NCBI GenBank assembly: GCA_022548915.1
Contig: JAKZES010000004.1
Coordinates: 62,001-126,000 of the forward strand
Length of the DNA stretch: 64,000 bases
Direction: 5' to 3'
Origin: Verrucomicrobiaceae bacterium E54
GTDB taxonomy: Bacteria; Verrucomicrobiota; Verrucomicrobiia; Verrucomicrobiales; Akkermansiaceae
A program made the position numbers and the translations under genes. Of the stretch, positions 60,761 to 64,000 are shown one piece after another. Under the pieces are notes generated by a model. It searched no databases, had not been told where the DNA came from, and saw only the letters and a list, made by a program, of their open reading frames with translations. Numbering within the stretch: position 1 is the first letter of the stretch; each line of letters opens with the position of its first letter.

Positions 60761-62017
60761 ATGACAATCATTTCTTCAAGCTTCAGGTGCCGGCTGGTTG
60801 GTGCCGCGATGAGTTTGGGCACCGTGCTGGTTGCGGTTGCCGATTCTGGAAAGGTGGCGGGCCCACTGGTCGGGCATGTGGAGACGAAGAGCGCCGGGCT
60901 GTGGATGTATCTGCCGGATAAGGCCGAGGGGGTCGTCCGGTTCTGGGAGGAAGGCACCGACGGGGGGCGGCAGGAGGTGAAGTTGGTGGGCTTTGACGCT
61001 CCGGCGACGACCTTGCCCGGTCAGGCGACGACCGCGACGCTATCAGGGCTTCGGGCGGATACCCGTTACGCCTACGAGGTTCTGGTCAATGGCAAGGGCA
61101 ACCCGGCGTGGAAGGGCGGATTCGAGACGCCCGGAGCGGTGGGTGAACCTGCGGCGTTCCGGATGGCGCTGACCTCGTGCATGAAGTTCGGCCAGCCGCA
61201 GGCGTCGTGGTATCTGCTGCTGGCGCAGCAGCCAGACCTGCACTTGACAGTGGGCGACACCCACTACGCGGACACCACCGACCCCAACGGGCAGCTCGAG
61301 CATCACCTGCGCTATCGTCGGGAGCCCTTCGTGGCGACGGTCCACCGACAGGTTCCGACCTACTCGATATGGGATGATCACGACTACGGTCCGAACGACT
61401 CGGACGGCACCGCCGAGGGCAAGGAGAGGTCACTGGCGGGTTGGAAGCAGTTCTGGATGAATCCCGGTGCGGGGACTCCCGAGACTCCCGGAGCATTTTA
61501 CAAATTCACCCGCGGCGAGGTGGAGTTCTTCGTTGTCGACGGTCGTTACCATCGCTCCCCGGACAAGGCACCGGATGACGACCGCAAGAGGATGCTGGGG
61601 GATGCGCAGTTCGAGTGGCTGATGGATGGCCTGAAGAACTCGAAGGCGAAGTTCAAGGTGATCGCCTCGGGCAGCACCCTGCATCACAGCAAGGGCGATG
61701 GCTGGAGGATCTACACTTTCTCAAGGCACCGTCTGTTCGACGGCATTCGAGAAAACAAGGTGTCCGGAGTGATGTACATGTCCGGTGACATCCATGCTTC
61801 GACGATCGCGGTGCATCACGAGTCGGAGCGGGTCGGATACCCGCTGGTGGAAGTCATTTCGTCCGGGATCGCCAACAGTGGCTCCCTGAGTTTCGCGACC
61901 ATCGACTTCGACACGACCGTGGCGGACGCGACCGCCCGCGTGCGCATCGTTTACGGTGACGGCACGGTGCGCGAGGACCGGACGTGGAAACTCTCGGAGT
62001 TGAGTCACGGGGAATAG
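60761..62017 (+). CDS. Alkaline phosphatase D (PhoD)-like metallophosphoesterase
   Basis: A 418-residue exported phosphoesterase. After an N-terminal hydrophobic signal (about 8-30), a fibronectin-like N-terminal domain (DTRYAYEVLVNGKGNPAWKGGFETPG) precedes the metallophosphatase core: TSCMKFGQ, LTVGDTHYAD, the PhoD motif SIWDDHDYGPNDSDG, and SGDIHASTIAVHHE. PhoD enzymes release phosphate from diesters or wall phosphates using Fe/Ca or similar metals. ATG 60761 is chosen as the start of the signal; ATG 60725 in frame is an alternative. It lies within the segment bounded by the tRNA-derived repeats. Confidence 0.87.
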   Translation: MTIISSSFRCRLVGAAMSLGTVLVAVADSGKVAGPLVGHVETKSAGLWMYLPDKAEGVVRFWEEGTDGGRQEVKLVGFDAPATTLPGQATTATLSGLRADTRYAYEVLVNGKGNPAWKGGFETPGAVGEPAAFRMALTSCMKFGQPQASWYLLLAQQPDLHLTVGDTHYADTTDPNGQLEHHLRYRREPFVATVHRQVPTYSIWDDHDYGPNDSDGTAEGKERSLAGWKQFWMNPGAGTPETPGAFYKFTRGEVEFFVVDGRYHRSPDKAPDDDRKRMLGDAQFEWLMDGLKNSKAKFKVIASGSTLHHSKGDGWRIYTFSRHRLFDGIRENKVSGVMYMSGDIHASTIAVHHESERVGYPLVEVISSGIANSGSLSFATIDFDTTVADATARVRIVYGDGTVREDRTWKLSELSHGE

Positions 62018-62531
62018 GGAGCGCCGGGGCTCTCAGGGAGACCGTTTCCGGATCAGCGGCGTGCGCGAGCCCTCGCCGACGAAGCGGGCGCCACTGCCGT
62101 TGCGATCCATGGACTAAGGGACTTCGACCATTGGCCTTAAGACGTTCTCTCCGTCCCGGGAAGATTGGCAGGACCTTGAGGTCCGCCTTAAACTCAGTGG
62201 CATGCGGGTCAGAGGCCGTGTCAGCCGAGCGCACCAGAGTCAGGACGGCGGAGGACGAGGGCGACGGCAGGCCCGCCCAGGCTTCGATCACTTCGAGGAG
62301 GTCACCTGAAAGCCAGGCTTAAAATGGGCGTGAAATCTGTACATTATCAGAAGGTTGCTCCTTGGTTCGAGCCCGAGCGTTGGAGCCAATGAACCCGAAA
62401 ACCAGGGTGGGGCTTGCGCACCCGGGAGTCGAGTTGGAGGAATGTTCCGCCCGTGTCCATGAGAGCTAAGGATGGCCAATTCGTCCTCCGGCATGCACAG
62501 TTCCCGCGGACCGAGACTCCGCTCCGCTCCC
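62018..62531. other. Gene-free 514-base region with a tRNA 3'-end remnant
   Basis: No convincing coding sequence is seen: frames on either strand lack family-like composition. The only recognisable element is the tRNA-derived remnant at 62360-62391, whose T-arm still pairs but which has no matching 5' half. Low-level similarity to the tRNA-Asn terminator (GGGGCTT near 62409-62415) continues after it. The region looks like a decayed integration site. Confidence 0.6.
62360..62391 (+). repeat. Right copy of the tRNA-Asn-end direct repeat (tRNA remnant)
   Basis: It matches 59567-59598 at 28 of 32 positions. The T stem CTTGG/CCGAG still pairs with one G-U, and the end reads TTGGAGCCA. The acceptor side would need a TCCAACG partner, which is absent in the preceding 80 bases, so it is not a functional tRNA. 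Confidence 0.5.
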
Positions 62532-63887
62532 ATGAAATTCACGACTCCAATTCTTGTCGCTCTCGTGTTTTGCCCGGTGGTTTACGGGGCCGAGCCGCAG
62601 CCACTCGGCGATTACCGCAACGACCCTGCTCGCGAGCAGGCGTTCATGGACTGGGGACTCGGGATGTTCGTCCACTGGAGTGTGGACGTGGAACTGGGCA
62701 GCGTCATTTCCCACAGCCTGGTGGGGGCCTCGGAGGATTACATCGAACGCTACGTCCGGGAACTCCCGCGAACCTTCAATCCGACCGATTATGACCCCGA
62801 CGCCTGGGTCAAGCTGGCGAAGCTCGCCGGGTGCAAGTACATGGTGCTGACCACCAAGCATCACAACGGTTTCTGCCTGTGGCCGACCAAGACGACCGAG
62901 TTTTCGGTCGCGAACACTCCCTATAAGAAGGACATCGTCAAAGCCTACGTCGAGGCATGCCGGCGCCATGAGATGAAGGTCGGCTTCTACTTCTCGCCGG
63001 AGGATTTTCTGTTCATTCACAAGCAGGGCCACGAGATCAGGCGCAAGGCGGACTATGCGAACATCTCCAGCAACAAGGATTTGTTAGCCCATAACCAAGC
63101 CCAGATCCGCGAGCTTTTCGGCGGGGCCTACGGAGACATCGACGTCGCATTTCTCGACGCCTTCGACAACGCTGTGATTCGTGACCTCATCCACCAGCTG
63201 CAACCGAAGTGCCTGGTGACCCGTGGCGAAATGAAGACGCCCGAGCAGCAGATTCCGAACGGACCCATTCCCGGACCCTGGGAGGCCTGCTTCACGCTCG
63301 GCACCCAGTGGCAGTTCAAGCCGACCAACGAGAACTACAAGTCGGGTGGCAGGCTCATCGAAATGCTCGTCGACGTCCGTGCGAAGGGCGGAAACTTGTT
63401 GATCAACATGGGTCCGGACCCATCCGGCAAGATTCCCTTCGAGCAGGAGCGCGCCTTCCGGGAGTTGGCGCTGTGGATGTTCGTCAATGGCGAGGCCATT
63501 CATGGGGTCCGCCCCGGACCGGTGGTCAAGGAGGGCGACCTTTGGTTCACCCGGGATCCGGACCGGGACGGCCGCGTGTATCTGATCATTCCCCAAGGGG
63601 ACGAGCGGTGGAAGAGGGGCGATCGGCGGGAATTCCGGGTCGGTTCGCTGAGGGCCCGGGCTGATGCGACCATCTCGGTGCTCGGCCAGAGCGGCAAGAC
63701 CGTCGAATACAGTCCCAAGGCAAAGCCGGAGGCACGGCTGCAGGCCGTTGACGGAGGGATTCTGATCTCGGTCGTCCGTGCCCAGAGGCTCTACAACAAC
63801 CACCAATGGCCGAACCCGCTGGTCGCCTGTCTGGACGGCGTCGAATTCAGCAGTCCCGGAGAGGGGACGGGCTCCGGGGGCGAGTGA
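62532..63887 (+). CDS. Alpha-L-fucosidase (GH29 family)
   Basis: A 451-residue exported glycosidase. The signal peptide is MKFTTPILVALVFCPVVYGAE. GH29 blocks are DWGLGMFVHWSVDVELGS, YDPDAWVKLAKLAGCKYMVLTTKHHNGFCLW, KVGFYFSPEDF, and GDIDVAFLDAFDN with the likely nucleophile Asp. GGNLLINMGPDPSGKIP closes the catalytic barrel and is strongly typical. A C-terminal beta domain follows. It releases fucose from host or algal glycans, consistent with the polysaccharide-degrading habit of Verrucomicrobiota. ATG 62532 is chosen because the signal peptide starts there. A hairpin terminator follows. Confidence 0.92.
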   Translation: MKFTTPILVALVFCPVVYGAEPQPLGDYRNDPAREQAFMDWGLGMFVHWSVDVELGSVISHSLVGASEDYIERYVRELPRTFNPTDYDPDAWVKLAKLAGCKYMVLTTKHHNGFCLWPTKTTEFSVANTPYKKDIVKAYVEACRRHEMKVGFYFSPEDFLFIHKQGHEIRRKADYANISSNKDLLAHNQAQIRELFGGAYGDIDVAFLDAFDNAVIRDLIHQLQPKCLVTRGEMKTPEQQIPNGPIPGPWEACFTLGTQWQFKPTNENYKSGGRLIEMLVDVRAKGGNLLINMGPDPSGKIPFEQERAFRELALWMFVNGEAIHGVRPGPVVKEGDLWFTRDPDRDGRVYLIIPQGDERWKRGDRREFRVGSLRARADATISVLGQSGKTVEYSPKAKPEARLQAVDGGILISVVRAQRLYNNHQWPNPLVACLDGVEFSSPGEGTGSGGE

Positions 63888-63889
63888 CC

Positions 63890-63919
63890 GGGTGATCGGC
63901 GCGCCCCGGCACCCCTTTT
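63890..63919. terminator. Hairpin terminator after the fucosidase gene
   Basis: GGGTG (63890-63894) pairs with CACCC (63910-63914), with an inner CGG/CCG, followed by CTTTT. It lies between convergent genes and could serve the fucosidase transcript. Confidence 0.5.
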
Positions 63920-63920
63920 C

Positions 63921-64000
63921 TTAGAGCGGGTTGACCCGCCCATCGGAAAGGACGAAGACCGCGGTGCTCACGGGTTCGAGGAGCAGCGACGGGAACAAGC
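63921..64000 (-). CDS. C-terminal fragment of a reverse-strand gene
   Basis: On the reverse strand a frame open to the window edge ends at TAA (63921-63923). Its last residues read LFPSLLLEPVSTAVFVLSDGRVNPL. The residue mix is protein-like and the convergent position after a terminator is sensible, but 25 residues are too few to name a family. Confidence 0.4.
   Translation of the reverse strand, partial: LFPSLLLEPVSTAVFVLSDGRVNPL

Noticed and set aside
62341-62395. A second complete tRNA gene
   Set aside because: The T-arm and 3' end are tRNA-like, but no 5' acceptor strand, D-arm or proper anticodon loop can be found upstream.

Overview
The window looks like a chromosomal segment of a GC-rich, aerobic member of the Verrucomicrobiota, most likely Verrucomicrobiales. 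The support is a DUF1501 gene paired with a planctomycete-type cytochrome (PSD1) gene, a secretin of the Amuc_1098 type IV pilus family, a complete alternative complex III locus followed by heme-copper oxidase genes, and a GH29 fucosidase. Family names come from reading motifs and remembered family features; no search was run.

Layout. 1-8.2 kb: the 3' part of citrate synthase, a reverse-strand PSD1/DUF1501 pair, and a Fur-type regulator followed by katG. 8.3-14.9 kb: a tightly overlapping operon RDD - SpoIIM-like - DUF4129 - DUF4350 - MoxR ATPase - DUF58. 14.9-15.6 kb: a gene-free gap rich in inverted repeats, including two covarying hairpins, ending in a CRP-type palindrome just before actA. 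15.6-33.7 kb: a long respiratory cluster, actABCDEF, a membrane cytochrome c, a CcoN-like subunit that has lost most catalytic histidines, a CcoO-like cytochrome, a second cytochrome c, then aa3-type oxidase subunits I, III (with a large insertion), IV, two tiny membrane proteins, and II. 33.8-36.5 kb (reverse): yceD-rpmF-plsX and gluQ. 36.6-41.5 kb: a phytoene-desaturase-like oxidoreductase, nrnA, truB, a small membrane protein and ribF. 41.5-46.8 kb: secretin, an AsmA-like membrane protein and a P-loop ATPase. 46.9-59.4 kb: three large envelope proteins, the last 2331 residues long with a nucleotidyltransferase-like motif. 59.5-62.4 kb: tRNA-Asn and a small segment ended by a near-copy of the tRNA 3' end. 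62.5-64 kb: an alpha-L-fucosidase and the tail of one more gene.

How it fits together. The respiratory cluster encodes a quinol-to-oxygen electron path: alternative complex III oxidises quinol, c-type cytochromes carry electrons, and the aa3 oxidase reduces oxygen. The CcoN/CcoO-like pair between them cannot be a normal cbb3 oxidase and may be a structural or electron-relay module. KatG with its Fur-type regulator handles peroxide. The MoxR/DUF58 operon is a typical envelope-associated chaperone locus.

The strongest candidates for something new are the histidine-less CcoN homologue, the roughly 415-residue insertion in oxidase subunit III, the three-gene giant envelope-protein operon, and the families of short intergenic repeats that occur as inverted pairs within the respiratory cluster.
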